This document shows positions 48,720 through 59,249 of a stretch of DNA of 60,000 nucleotides, one piece after another. Positions within the stretch are counted from its first letter, which is position 1, and each line of letters starts with the position of its first letter. A model generated the notes under the pieces. That model was not told where the DNA came from and did not search any database. It saw only the letters and a program-made list of their open reading frames with translations. This DNA comes from Polytrichum commune (lineage: Eukaryota > Streptophyta > Polytrichopsida > Polytrichales > Polytrichaceae): positions 39,669,501 through 39,729,500 of the forward strand of contig OX485805.1 of the NCBI GenBank assembly GCA_950295325.1, written 5' to 3'. A program made the translations under genes and the position numbers.

Positions 48720-49050
48720 TGCCCTTTGCTTTCATTGGTTGATGTGGTTTAATTTCTAACTACACTAAATCATCCTGTTATTGTGGGCCATATCAATTTT
48801 CAACCCATGCTAAAATCACAATAGAAGATTAGTGCTGGCCACATTCTTTTTCTTTTTCTAGGATATTGACATGGGTGATATTTTTATTTTTCTCTACTTT
48901 TGTCCTATAACTAACAATGTGCTGGTCGGAAGTCTTCATGAACCCATGTTAATTGTACACTGTCTTAAAATTAGTGTGGCCCATGTGAATTATCTCCACG
49001 CTAACTTTCCACCCACACTAATAGGACTATTTTAGTGTACTTGGAAGACT
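48720..49050. repeat. Family B related repeat
   Basis: Contains TTATTGTGGGCCATATCAATTTTCAACCCA, ATTAGTGTGGCCCATGTGAAT and CACGCTAACTTTCCACCCACACTAATAGG-type motifs shared with 8.8-9.5 and 33.4-34.6 kb. Confidence 0.55.
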
Positions 49051-49197
49051 CCCTAGACTAATGGCCCCAATGGAATAAGCGCAAGGCCCACACATTTGAT
49101 GTTGAAACATGCAATCAGAAACAACCATTAGGTGCCAAATACTGTGACTTAAAGCCTCCAACACGCAATTGTACACTGGTGACTGCACCTTACTCCA

Positions 49198-49420
49198 GTA
49201 TCCGGGAGGTTTTTGGGCATAATAGATCTAAATCCTCATGTTTCCAAGTCCAACTGGTTACATGTTGTGATCTTTCATTTTTTATTTACTAATTTGAGGT
49301 ATATTCTACAGATTCCTCTAAAATAATTGGTATTTTTTTCTGAAGTCTTGAACCTCAACTGGTTATTTCTCAAACTCGACCGGTTCATCTGTAACTAGCG
49401 GTTGGTTCTCCCCATTCATT
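49198..49420 (+). repeat. Family D dispersed repeat, copy 2
   Basis: Second copy of the segment at 10570-10800. It retains GGAGGTTTTTGGGCATAAT, CTGGTTACATGTTG, TTTGAGGTATATTCT, CTGGTTATTTCTCAAACTC and GACCGGTTCATCTG. Several AACCGGTT sites of copy 1 are mutated to AACTGGTT here, as expected for CpG loss. Confidence 0.7.
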
Positions 49421-49429
49421 GCCTTACTC

Positions 49430-50590
49430 TCGAAGTACACACCCCTTAAGCTTAGTAAGTACTTCAATGATATTTACCTAGAAAACAACGATCATGTGTA
49501 CCTATGTAGCTTTGATGGGAAGGTTAGAAAAGTGGCATTCTCTAGGGCTCACTCAAATGAAGGAGATGTCCTTGGAGTTCCTACACTTGCATTGTAAGTG
49601 AGGCCCTCACATTCATTGGAGTGGTTATAGGGGTTTGATGGTGGTTGTTAGGTGAGTTACCTTTACATGTGCAACTATGGTAGATAGATAGTTTTCTAGC
49701 TAAAATGTACATAGATGTTGCGACACCGAGGTGGTAGATTTCTCCACTTGTCACACCAACCCAAGCTCCTCAAATTCCGAAGAACACTTTTCCCGACATT
49801 TCGCCTCAACATTCTCCAACCAAACACTTGTGACATGGCCGTGCAAAGTTCACACAATGATCATGGTCACCATATGGCATGCATGTCGATGTGGCCATGC
49901 ATGTGTCGGCACTTAGTTTTGCTAACCTTGATTTATTTGTACTAATTTCTACACACCCCCCCCCCCCCCCCCTTCTTTTACGGTGCATGGGCATTGGCTA
50001 GAGCTTTCATGGTCTTAACCCTAAACTCAGCCATTGAAAAGGTGGAAATGCAATGAAGAATTTCAAATCTTAAAACATTTTTGTGCTTGAATGATTTGAC
50101 TTCCAAAACGGCATCAAAGTTCCCAAGTTATGTATTGAGGGGATGAGACAACCCTCAACTTTATAAGGAGGTTGGTTTTATGGAGGCCCCTTTATCCATA
50201 ATGGACTAGTTTATGTAGACGTCATGAAACTCCAACCATATAGGGGTCGTGTAGTAAAATGATTCCTATACTACATTCATCTATCATCATTATATGTTAA
50301 TTGTTTGCAGTCATTGGCAACGACCATTGTACAAGATGGCATGAGGCACTTGGATGGCATGAACAAGGGAAACTTGACCCTTGATTAGACAAGCAAACTC
50401 ATATGTGAACCCAAAGCCATGTCTACAGGACAAGTGTTATTGCCTCCGGTCAAAGGTGGTCCCTTTATGTAACCATGTGAAAAGGGGCCCAAGGGTGGTG
50501 GCCGGGGACGACTCTGGTGATTTGAAGTTGTAAAATAGTATTGGTGTATGTTAGTGTGTTTATGTGGATACCCTAAGGGTGAGCGCCATG
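49430..50590. other. Unassigned DNA with a poly-C tract
   Basis: Contains a run of 17 C at 49956-49972. The overlapping frames at 49715-49994 on both strands have no recognisable domain. Confidence 0.5.
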
Positions 50591-50599
50591 ATGACAAGA

Positions 50600-50960
50600 T
50601 ACCTTTACTCCACTAAATGTGATATTTAATGTCACTATGTAACTTCTCATATGACACTATTTAGGAATGAGTGTAAAAAAATATTGTCATGGATGATGGA
50701 TGAGATCGTCCATTGGCCGAAACCCTACCTTCCCTTGTCAGCAACTTGTGATGAAATATTGTCATGGATGATTGAAATTTGGATGAAAAACCACTTGATA
50801 AGCGACTGTAATTGCAACACTGCAAATCTATTATCCCCCCCCCCCCCAAAAAAAAAAAATTACAAGGAACAACAAGTAATGTTGGTGACACTACACCGCA
50901 GTGTACAATTAGTATTGAGCAAAGACAATTAGAATTGGTGACACTAAATACCACATTTAG
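50600..50960 (+). repeat. Family E dispersed repeat, copy 2
   Basis: Pairs with 12095-12240 and 12480-12545. It carries an internal duplication of ATATTGTCATGGATGAT (near 50679 and 50757) and an adjacent C13/A12 homopolymer pair at 50835-50859 where copy 1 has a T run. Confidence 0.65.
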
Positions 50961-51332
50961 TGTAGTTTCTAAGTGGAATTTTTGTTAGGAATAATCAGCA
51001 AGCCCGCATGTAATTAAAGCCTATTGGGTATACCCTTGGCGGCCTCTATGGGGCCAAACCCACGCGAGTAGCCAAGGAAGATAGCCAAAAAAGATGGCCC
51101 CCTCGTTCTGCTCTTGCCTGGCTTGAGTATTTCTACTTTACAAAGCAGTGTGAAAAATAATCAACTTATACTTGGCTTCATTGCCTAAATAAGGGAACCT
51201 TTGTGTGTAATTTTTTTTGTTTTTTAAAAATTAATTTCATTCAGAGTACAGTTGGGTGTCAAGCCACTTTGATTTATACAGCTTGTCAAATTAAATACCA
51301 TGTTGGATCGTATAGATACATAGATACATAAG

Positions 51333-51668
51333 TACACTAAAAATGATATTTAGTGTTTGATTATATTTAGTGTTGTTACCACCCTCTCCTGCCCAACACT
51401 AATTTTCAATTCTTTGATAATTAGTGTTAGACATAAATGCGCCGCCACCTTCCCTACCGCCACCTCCTTTCTCCTTTTATCATTGTTAACTTTTTTTTCA
51501 TAACCTTACTAACACTTAAATTCGTGCATGTAACTTCCACATATTACCATAGTTGATATTTAGTGTTTGAGTTTGCATTGAATGTTACTTACTTTCGTAG
51601 GGTTGGTGATATTTAGTGTATGCGTTCGTATTTAGTGTATCAAACACTAAATATCATATTTAGTGTAG
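51333..51668 (+). mobile_element. TAGTGT-rich MITE, copy 1 (about 336 bp)
   Basis: Ends are TACACTAAAAATGATATTTA and, reverse-complemented, TACACTAAATATGATATTTA, followed inward by GTGTTTGA. The motif TTTAGTGT recurs through the element. A second copy lies inverted at 57951-58272. No clear target duplication is visible. The outer CACTACACTAAA at the right end is reminiscent of CACTA-type ends, but the superfamily is left open. Confidence 0.7.
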
Positions 51669-51839
51669 TGTTCCGATTTGCTAAGCGTAACAATCAATAA
51701 AATCTCTTTGTATTTTTTTGAATACGTCTGGCCAAAGCTAAGCATAGCATGTCTCAGAAAGAAAGAGGTTCCAGAATTAGTAGGCATTGTGCCACCTCCT
51801 GACACATTTATGAGCGCTTGGTTATTGAATAGGAAAGTC

Positions 51840-52100
51840 CGCAAGTTGGCCACGTGGCGAGATGGGAGTGGATGGGAGTCCATGCGCTCAGACCACCTTT
51901 CTCCTTTGTTGCATGGGCTCCAAGTGGGGAGCGCCTCCTGATTGGCCCAAAAACCTCACACCCCTTCCCACCACCTGGACCACTGTGGGCCCCACGTCCA
52001 ATATAACATCTCCCATGGGCCTTGCATGTCCGTCGTGGTCCGGTCTCCGGCACAAGCCAATCACCGGTCGGGATGGGCCTAAATTCGAACCGGTTCCCTT
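51840..52100. other. GC-rich patch
   Basis: A locally GC-rich stretch (CCCTTCCCACCACCTGGACC, GGTCCGGTCTCCGGCAC, ACCGGTCGGGATGGGC) inside AT-rich DNA. Frames open here on both strands show no domain. It may be part of an unrecognised element. Confidence 0.45.
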
Positions 52101-52139
52101 AAATTCAAGGTCTCATAACAATGAAATGAATGTCAATTA

Positions 52140-53210
52140 GAGGTAGCTAGATTGGGACTTAACCCCTAAGTGCCCGAGCAACCATATATGGTTGACCAAA
52201 AATTTCGGCTCGTTTGTGTGTGGGCAGGTAAATTCCTTTGACCGCGTAAATTTTTTTGGCGGGCAGTATGGAAGGGCAACTTTTGGATTGAGGCATTTTT
52301 TATCAAAAAGAGTAAATATTCGATTTTAGAGACGGTTGCAAAGGCATATATGTCCGTGATGTAGGGAATGGGTGGAGAAAGTGCTTTACTATTTCCTCAA
52401 TGTTTCAGCTAATTAGACTATTGTACTTGTTTTTGACATCCAAAGAGTTCTCATTATTCATTTCTTTTGAAAAGTGTCGTAGTGGAAAGAGTAAAAAAAT
52501 TCCGTATTTTTGACCGTCGAATATTAGTATTCACAATTACCAATGTGAAGTAATTTGCAATATCAAATCGTCAAGTGTTAAACTAAAGAAAATGCATTTC
52601 AAGAATTGCAAGGAGGATTGCGAAATGATTGGGATAGCTCTATATGCATACATAGGGTCTTTGGAATCACATTTTCGTATTCTTTCACATGTTGGAGTTG
52701 TTCGTGTCACCTCAAATCCCTAAAAACACTTATGAGCAAATCATACCAACATTGTGGGGAGGGGCGGCATACAAAAATAAGAATGTATACATTTCTCTTG
52801 TTTGAATCTCACAACTCTTATGCAATCTCGGTCTCAAAATTGGTATGCATACTAATAAACAAGTTCTTTAAACATCTATACGGTTAGATTTTGGATAAAA
52901 GACAAATTCCTCCATTGGGGATTGTATTAAAGCCATGCACATATTTCTTAGGAAAAGTGCATTCCGAAAGGCTTGGGCACTTAGGGGTTAAATCGTTGCA
53001 TTTTGTGACTACTTTAATTGTCATGCTTAAGTACTCACCCGTTTATGTACGCATCCTGGTTAAGTGCTCATTTTTTTTGGACAAAAATCAAGGTTCATAC
53101 TTTATTGTTTGAACATGTAATGCAGAGTCGTTTGCCGCGAATGCATGCAGTTTTCTTCGCTTGACGTTCAATGTCAATTTGTTAACGTTCCGCTGAAACG
53201 CCTCAGACGG
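52140..53210. other. Unassigned AT-rich DNA
   Basis: Frames at 52606-52887 and 52891-53112 (both plus) are open for 93 and 73 codons but lack recognisable motifs and gene-like composition. Confidence 0.45.
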
Positions 53211-53213
53211 TCG

Positions 53214-53396
53214 TCACAATTCATCATACATCTGTCCAGCTTCGGTTTGAGCATCGGAGCAAAGTGATTGGTCGTTGATGTCGAGGATAATGTTGTGTAG
53301 AGCTTCAAAGCCTTTGGAGTTGGCAATACTTTCAAATTCGGCCAATGTGTCGATAGGTTGGATTTCGGTCAAGCAGGTTGCCTCGGGTTTATCAAA
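53214..53396 (-). pseudogene. Coding-like fragment, possible decayed terminal exon
   Basis: The minus strand is open for about 60 codons and ends at a TGA (53214-53216). The translation has a balanced, protein-like composition, with stretches such as TLAEFESIANSKGFEALHNI, DINDQSLCSDAQ and the C-terminal GQMYDEL. An in-frame stop lies just upstream near 53398-53400. There is no in-frame ATG near the upstream end. I do not recognise the family. It could be a terminal exon, a captured gene fragment in a transposon, or chance. The composition argues mildly for former coding. Confidence 0.4.
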
Positions 53397-53490
53397 TCAG
53401 AGGGTCTAGAAAGCGATACGAGTAAAGTGAACGATACGCACCAACGATACGAGTAAAGCGATACGCACCAATGGCTTCGGTTCAAAGTGC

Positions 53491-53866
53491 GTACTTAAGT
53501 GGGAGATCATTTGTAGTCCGCTCTCTAGGATCTGAAACATGCGATTAGAATAGCATGAGGTCGTTGGCATGTGCAAATCAAGGTTATAGCCACTTTCCTC
53601 ATAATTTTCGGAGTTCTTATGAATATCTTATTCATAAGCAAAGTGAAGACTCTCTCGTGCTCATCAAATGGTCATATAGGTCTTCCCAATCATGTTGACT
53701 GTTGAAACTAAATGGTTATCATGTTTTGAGCACTTTGTCCAATCTCTTTTTAAAATACATGTCTTATGGGTATATGTTCTTAGAGCCACACCACACCACA
53801 TACCACTCAAATACATGTGTTTGGTTAAGGAAAAGTAGACAAATGAGGGATGTCTTACCTTAGATG
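53491..53866 (+). repeat. Family A dispersed repeat, tandem copy 1
   Basis: Contains TCATAATTTTCGGAGTTCTTATG, TCATCAAATGGTCATATAGG, CAATCATGTTGACTGTTGAA, ACACCACATACCACTCAAATACA and an end reading GATGTCTTACCTTA. It is followed immediately by another copy. Confidence 0.7.
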
Positions 53867-54200
53867 GGTCTTAGTTTCCTTCTTGTAGGATACGAAACCA
53901 TGCAATTTGTGCGAGATGATTAGCAAATCCAATTTTTTCTCATAGCCACTTTCCTCAACAATTTGGGAGTTTACAATACATACGAATATCATATTCATTG
54001 TCAAATTAAGATTCTCTGAGTTATTAAATGGTCACATAGGTCCCCCATGTTATATTGACTATGACGTCTAGAATGGTTAGTAAATTCTAAGCATGTAGTC
54101 CGGTGTCTTTACAATACGTGATGTTTTTGGTGTCGATTCTTAGATCCACATCCATCCGTTCACCACTCAAATATAGATGTCCATTTAAGGTGAGGCTTTG
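53867..54200 (+). repeat. Family A dispersed repeat, tandem copy 2
   Basis: Starts GATGGGTCTTAGTTTCC directly after the previous copy and keeps CTTGTAGGATACGAAACC, TTAGCAAATCCAA, GGTCACATAGGTCCCCCATG and CACCACTCAAATATAGATGTCC. The head-to-tail arrangement suggests insertion near an existing copy or unequal exchange. Confidence 0.65.
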
Positions 54201-55590
54201 AGTGGTTATCATTTGGATGTAACATTACTTAACAATATGTGTTTTGTTCTAATTTCTATTTTTCAACGGTCAAGGAAAGTGCATGCGCCCAATGAGGAGA
54301 AAATCAATCTTGTTCACAAACATTCTTCCTTGAAGCAAGGAAAGAGTGTGACGTGTGGTCGGGTTTGGCTCGAAAGCAATTGTGTCATGAACTCGAAGTC
54401 GATTGTGCTTGGATCGTGCTAGACTTATTCCATTGTGGTGGGAACCACAACTTACTACTCGTGTTATGGAATAACAATGTGCTATAAAGTATTGATGTTT
54501 TGAGAATCAACATTTCACCATGTCCCATGAAAGTGCATACTATCAATATGTGTTGTATATATACATATCAAAAAGTGCACTATAGCACAACATAACCCCG
54601 TGCCAATTGGTTATTCAAATCATTTGAATTAAAAGGTGTAGTTACGAGCTATCCAACCGACTTACCCAAATTTCATTTCTTAGGAGAAAAATTTGATGTT
54701 TTTGGAAAAGTCATATATATATAGAGAGAGAGAGAGAGAGATTAATGTGGATGTATAGATATAATTCCATGCTATTTTTATGACACACATATGTTAGTCT
54801 ACTCCAAACATCTTAATCATTGGTTTCCAAACTCTCCATGTTGGTTGTTTGAATAGTTCAACGGCATCCAATGGTGTCACCAATTTTCAACTTGATTCAC
54901 ACTCAATATGTTGGATGCGGCAAACATAATTCCCCATGTTAAAATGCCAACACCATAAGTTATGCTTCATGGTTCCACAAATGTATGATCATCTCAAGCA
55001 TAAGAGTGGAGATTGCACTCAAGCGCATAGAGTTGACTATGGTCAATTCAAATATAAGTTGAGGGTTGCCCGCAATTTTGCCTTAAGTTTCTCATTTGGA
55101 ATGAGTGCGTAGGCCCACAAAGCACAAATGGGGTTGGTTATAGGCATAACATGAGTCAATTCTAGGCATAAAGGGCGTCAGTTGACATGATGCAACGTGA
55201 CGGTTTTGCAAATGAACCAGGTGGGATCATGTAGGTGGCCATGTGGCTTTGTGCATCATTACTAGCTTGCTTTGATGTAGTTTGGGTCTAGTACCCAACT
55301 ATGTTGTGTTGGTTCTAGGCAATGAAGGTGGAGGTCCTCATCATATGCAAGGTCGTCATGCATGGGGCCTATGGATTGGTTGAAGGAAGCTAGCAGGTTT
55401 CACTTTGAATATTCACCAAATATTCAATTGAGGCTAAAATTATTTTTCTTCTTCTCTATGCCTATGTTTAACCCAAAGGCTAATATAATTTTTTGTTAAT
55501 TTTCTATTTTTTTTGTATCAACCAAATAGCCACGTGTATGTGCAATAGCATAAAGTGTTGGTTTCAGCACCCTCTACCTTAGATTATTTG
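54201..55590. other. Unassigned AT-rich DNA
   Basis: Holds an AG microsatellite at about 54722-54741 after a short TA run. The 74-codon plus frame at 54198-54422 has no recognisable domain. Confidence 0.5.
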
Positions 55591-55980
55591 GGATCTTTAG
55601 AGTTGTTTTCGGTGTCGAATAAACCCAGAAATAATAATCTTTAAGCTGCATATATTTTTCAAGGCTTTTTATGTTGGATACCTCATATGCAATAATTCCA
55701 TGTCTCTATTGAGCATGACATATGACCTACCCATGGTGTGAGTGTAGAGGGTTGCTCATACACACGAGCGTACCTCTCATCCATGCAACAAAAAAAACTT
55801 GACCCCTTATAAGTTTGTTGCTTGTTCATTTCAAATGACTTCGAGTAGACTACTTTAGGACCTTTCAAGTTGATTCTAGAGTCAAATCAACCTATAAAAT
55901 AACCTTCGGGTTGTATACTAATTTCGGGCTTGTATGTTCAATGAATGAGAGGTATGCTCGTATACAATGGGTCCCTACCC
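55590..55980. repeat. Diverged duplicated segment
   Basis: Two loosely similar pieces (about 55590-55790 and 55850-55980) share GTTG-TTTC/ATTC-GTGTCGAAT/GAGTCAAAT and a GTATACAA/CGAGCGTACCTCTCAT block in opposite senses. CGTATAC- and CTCTCATCCAT-type motifs also occur near 13815 and 13990, indicating an old dispersed repeat. Confidence 0.4.
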
Positions 55981-55994
55981 CAAGTCCCGCCCCA

Positions 55995-56333
55995 GCTAGA
56001 TCGCATCTTCATTCGGTTGGGTGCCCCTCCCACGCCTCCTTCACTGCCTAGTCAACATGCCCTCACTTGCACAAAAACTCTTCCTCCTTGGGAACCAATG
56101 TGACAATACCTGGTCAAAATTTTAAATATTAAAGTTGACATCACTTTCATTATTCTCAAATTAGTCAATAAAGTTCCTTCACATGCCAAAGGAGCTTAAT
56201 GGCTTAAGTGGCTGGGTATTGTTACATTGGATCCCAACGGGGAAGAGTTCCCACTCAGGTGCGGACAGGAAGACCGGCCAGTGAAGGAGACGTGGGAGGG
56301 GCAGGGTCCAGCCCAATGAAGATGTGATCTAGC
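55995..56333. mobile_element. Long inverted repeat, probable MITE or foldback (arms ~52 bp)
   Basis: The left arm 55995-56046 (GCTAGATCGCATCTTCATT through CCCCTCCCACGCCTCCTTCA) and right arm 56279-56333 are close reverse complements, sharing GCCCCTCCCACG and CTCCTTCACTG. About 230 bp separates them. Similarity extends weakly beyond the outer ends (CCAAG-GTCCC), so the true element is somewhat larger. No target duplication was identified. Confidence 0.7.
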
Positions 56334-56604
56334 CCAAGGCCTGAGTCCCTTGGTATCATGGGCCTTGTTGAATATGAAAGTGGTTGATGTTTAGAGATGT
56401 TGTAACCCAAGACCCACTTTTGCATTCTTTTTGGCATCATGGTCAGGTTTAGAAGGAGGAGCACCAATACTCAGCATATTAAGGTTGTGACCTTGCCCTA
56501 ATTTTCTACGTGTAAGTTTTATAATCTACCTTCTCTTACTAGGGAAACACTGACATCTTACCTAAGATAGACAACCCTTATTCAATTATTTTTCTTATGA
56601 AGAC

Positions 56605-56945
56605 ACCCATGCTTTAGTGGTAACTGAATTGGTGTGGCTCCAATAACAAATACCATAAAAACACGTGTTTAAAAAAAAGATTAGATCGCATGTTCAAATT
56701 ATGTGAAACATTCTAGGTTCAATAGTCAGCATGATTAAGGGGTGGGGGGGGGGGGGGGAGGGTGGAGAACCTATATGACTATTTAACGAGCACAAGAATA
56801 TTCACTTTGAGAATGAATAAGATTTTGAGGAAAGTGACTACGGCCTCAATTTGGATTTGCTAACCATCTCATGCTAATCGTGTGTTTCTTATCCTAGGAG
56901 AAGTGGGCTACATGAAAAAAAGTAACCATTTAAGACCCATCTACC
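56605..56945 (-). repeat. Family A dispersed repeat, near full-length, reverse, with poly-G
   Basis: Runs from GGTAACTGAATTGGTGTGGC-type start through ACACGTGTTTAAAAAAAAGATTAG, AATAGTCAGCATGATTA, a poly-G tract (15 G at 56744-56758), GAACCTATATGACTATTTAACGAGC-type block, TTGGATTTGCTAACCATCTC and GAGAAGTGGGCTAC to AAGACCCATCTACCT. Confidence 0.7.
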
Positions 56946-57318
56946 TCAATTTATCCTATACACATATTATACATAGACCATCTTATAAACATGGGGTTGA
57001 GGTTGTTCAAATTGTAAGAGAGCATGTTTTCTTTGCAAAGCAATTTTTTGGACCTACGCACTTGGGTTCCTACCCTCATGGTCTTAACCCTCAAATTCTG
57101 AAAGGGCCTCTAGAGCGGGCCATTCCACCCCACACAAACCCTCCTTTGACACAAGTTCCAACATGATCTTCAATAACCTTCTTCGGCCTCGATTAGTGTT
57201 GCATTTTTTATTCTAGAGGTCGGAGACGGCATTTTAAAATAAAAATTTAAGTATTTCAAAACATTTTTAATGTTTCTTATTGAAAATCATCGAAGACATC
57301 AATATGTGAGGTCCTTTA

Positions 57319-57505
57319 TGGCAAATCATTGTCGAAAATGTTTCCTTCTTCCAGCAGGATGAGTTCTTCGAGCTCTTCTCCGCCCGTGTATTGATCCAAG
57401 ACTACGCCTGGATCGTCCCCGATGCAAAATTCATCTTGTTCAATGTCGTTGTCATTCTCCGTCAAGGGCTCGGGGCTCAGACATCCCTGTTGAGTTTGAA
57501 TGTAC
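57319..57505 (-). pseudogene. Acidic coding-like fragment, possible decayed exon
   Basis: On the minus strand an open stretch of about 60 codons ends at a TAA near 57319. The translation is acidic, with stretches such as PEPLTENDNDIEQDEFCIGD and GGEELEELILLEEGNIF. Its base composition is richer in GC than the flanks. A possible splice acceptor (CTCAACAG) lies at the upstream edge, consistent with a terminal exon or a captured fragment. Family unknown. Chance remains possible. Confidence 0.4.
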
Positions 57506-57720
57506 TAATGCTATATGATAATATGGAACAATTAGTGAAGTTACACGTGTCTATATTCGTCCTACTAACATGGACTGATGTACTAGTGAATTTATAATTT
57601 TAAAAAAAAAATGCCTCAAAATTTGCTGAGTGTTTTAAAATGTGTATTTTTAAATGAATTAAAAATAGATGCACCCTTAGCTTCAATGCTTTAGAAGTAG
57701 GACTAATTGTTATTATATGA

Positions 57721-57963
57721 TTGCCGTCCAAAGGGCATCACGCATACAAACACAAGGATGTTGGCTATGCGATATGATTCCCGTTTCATTCTGATCCGCA
57801 AGGCCGCGACAAGAATGTGCTTTACAATAAGGACCTTGCATTATTAGTAAAATATGATAAGCATAAGGGAGGACAGACTCGCATTCATGTCGGTGTACCC
57901 ACAAACAGACGTTGTTTATTTATTTATTATACTTGCATTGTTTACTTGAACTACACTAAATAG
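57721..57963 (+). pseudogene. Coding-like fragment with one internal stop
   Basis: Plus-strand frame with protein-like composition (GHHAYKHKDVGYA, then HSDPQGRDKNVLYNKDLALL and GGQTRIHVGVP), interrupted by one TGA at 57775-57777. TGA is one transition away from the CGA arginine codon, a common decay product of methylated CpG. The frame runs into the inverted MITE that begins at 57951, which appears to cut it short. I do not recognise the family. Confidence 0.4.
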
Positions 57964-58272
57964 GAAATTTAGTGTTTGATACACTAAATATGAACGCATA
58001 CACTAAATATCAATAACCCTATGAAAGTAAGTAACATTAAATGTAAACTCAAACACTAAATATCAACTATGGTAATATGTGGAAGTTACATGTTTGAATT
58101 TAGTTTAGTAAGGATATGAGAAAAAATTAACAATGATAAAAGGAGAATTCCAACATATCTTCTAGCATATCTTCTAAGACTATTTGCCAAAAATTTGGAA
58201 ATTAGTGTTGAGTAGGGTAGAGTGGTAACAACATTGAATATAATCAAACACTAAACACCCTATTTAGTGTAG
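57951..58272 (-). mobile_element. TAGTGT-rich MITE, copy 2 (about 322 bp, inverted)
   Basis: Reverse-orientation copy of the element at 51333. Its ends are CTACACTAAATAGGAAATTTA and, reverse-complemented, CTACACTAAATAGGGTGTTTA. Shared inner blocks, reverse-complemented, include GTAACTTCCACATATTACCA and TCAATAACCCTATGAAAGTA. Confidence 0.75.
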
Positions 58273-58365
58273 CGTGGCAATAAAATTGATGTGGTACTTT
58301 TATTGAAGTGACTTGCATGATTTGCAGCTTGTTGTGTAACGACAAATGTCTCATGCCACCTCAGA

Positions 58366-58542
58366 ACATTGCTAAGCCTCATGCTCCCTCACCCTTGGCA
58401 AGATATTAAGTTTGGCCAAGGGCCGGGAATAAACATCTTCTTATTCTCAAAAAGACGACGGCGTGATGTCCTGAATGCCGCGGCAAGGACATGGAATCTC
58501 TTTTGTTTAGAAAGGACGAGGGAACACAAGGCTTAGCAATGC
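58366..58542. repeat. Small inverted repeat (arms ~32-35 bp)
   Basis: The left arm 58366-58400 (ATTGCTAAGCCT, GCTCCCTC) and right arm 58511-58542 (GAGGGAACACAAGGCTTAGC) are imperfect reverse complements around a ~110 bp loop. It may be a very short MITE. No target duplication was seen. Confidence 0.6.
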
Positions 58543-58559
58543 TATGGCTCTTTGTAGTA

Positions 58560-59245
58560 CACTAATTATCCCAATTAGTGAGGGAGGGCTAATAGTGAGT
58601 GTGGGAAATTAGTGATGTTGATACAACATTTCTTAGTGCCACCAAAAGATATATGAAGCATTGCTCATATCGGCACTATTCATTGAAAATACCGACACCA
58701 TGCTACATGGTACTTTTGGGTCTAGCAAAAAGCTAGACCTAACTCTCAACACAAGTCCCAAGGGTTTTTTTTGCATAAATTAATCAAGATCCAACTATAA
58801 TGAATATTAATCATACCGAGTGTTCTTTTGAGGTTCAAAAGTTGAGACTTTGCCTCCATGTTGGGACTTGCTGACATGAGTGGGACTTAGAATTGGGGAC
58901 CCTATGTGAACCGGCCCTTAGTCCTCACTGGGTCCCATTAAGTTGCAACAAAGACTCCAAAATTTACATCAAATTCTTTAGAAAACAATGTGGATTGCAA
59001 GAATACATACATTGAATTTCTTTGTTCATTGGAATTGTGTGGCATGTGGTATTTGGAACTATGCTATTCATATGGATTAGTTTGGCATTAAAAGTTGACA
59101 TCCCATGTTAAGTATTGCAATCCTTATGTAGCACCAAGTCACCTCCGATGATTGCTACTCAACTATTGTAAGATGGCGAACATGCATTGATGAAATTACA
59201 CTAAATCAAATTACACTCAATCGTAGTGTGCATACCCCATCATTG
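58560..59245. other. Unassigned AT-rich DNA
   Basis: Contains a piece near 58620-58690 related to 26120-26220 (CACCAAAAGAT-ATGA-G-ATTG block). Nothing else is recognised. Confidence 0.45.
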
Positions 59246-59249
59246 ATAT

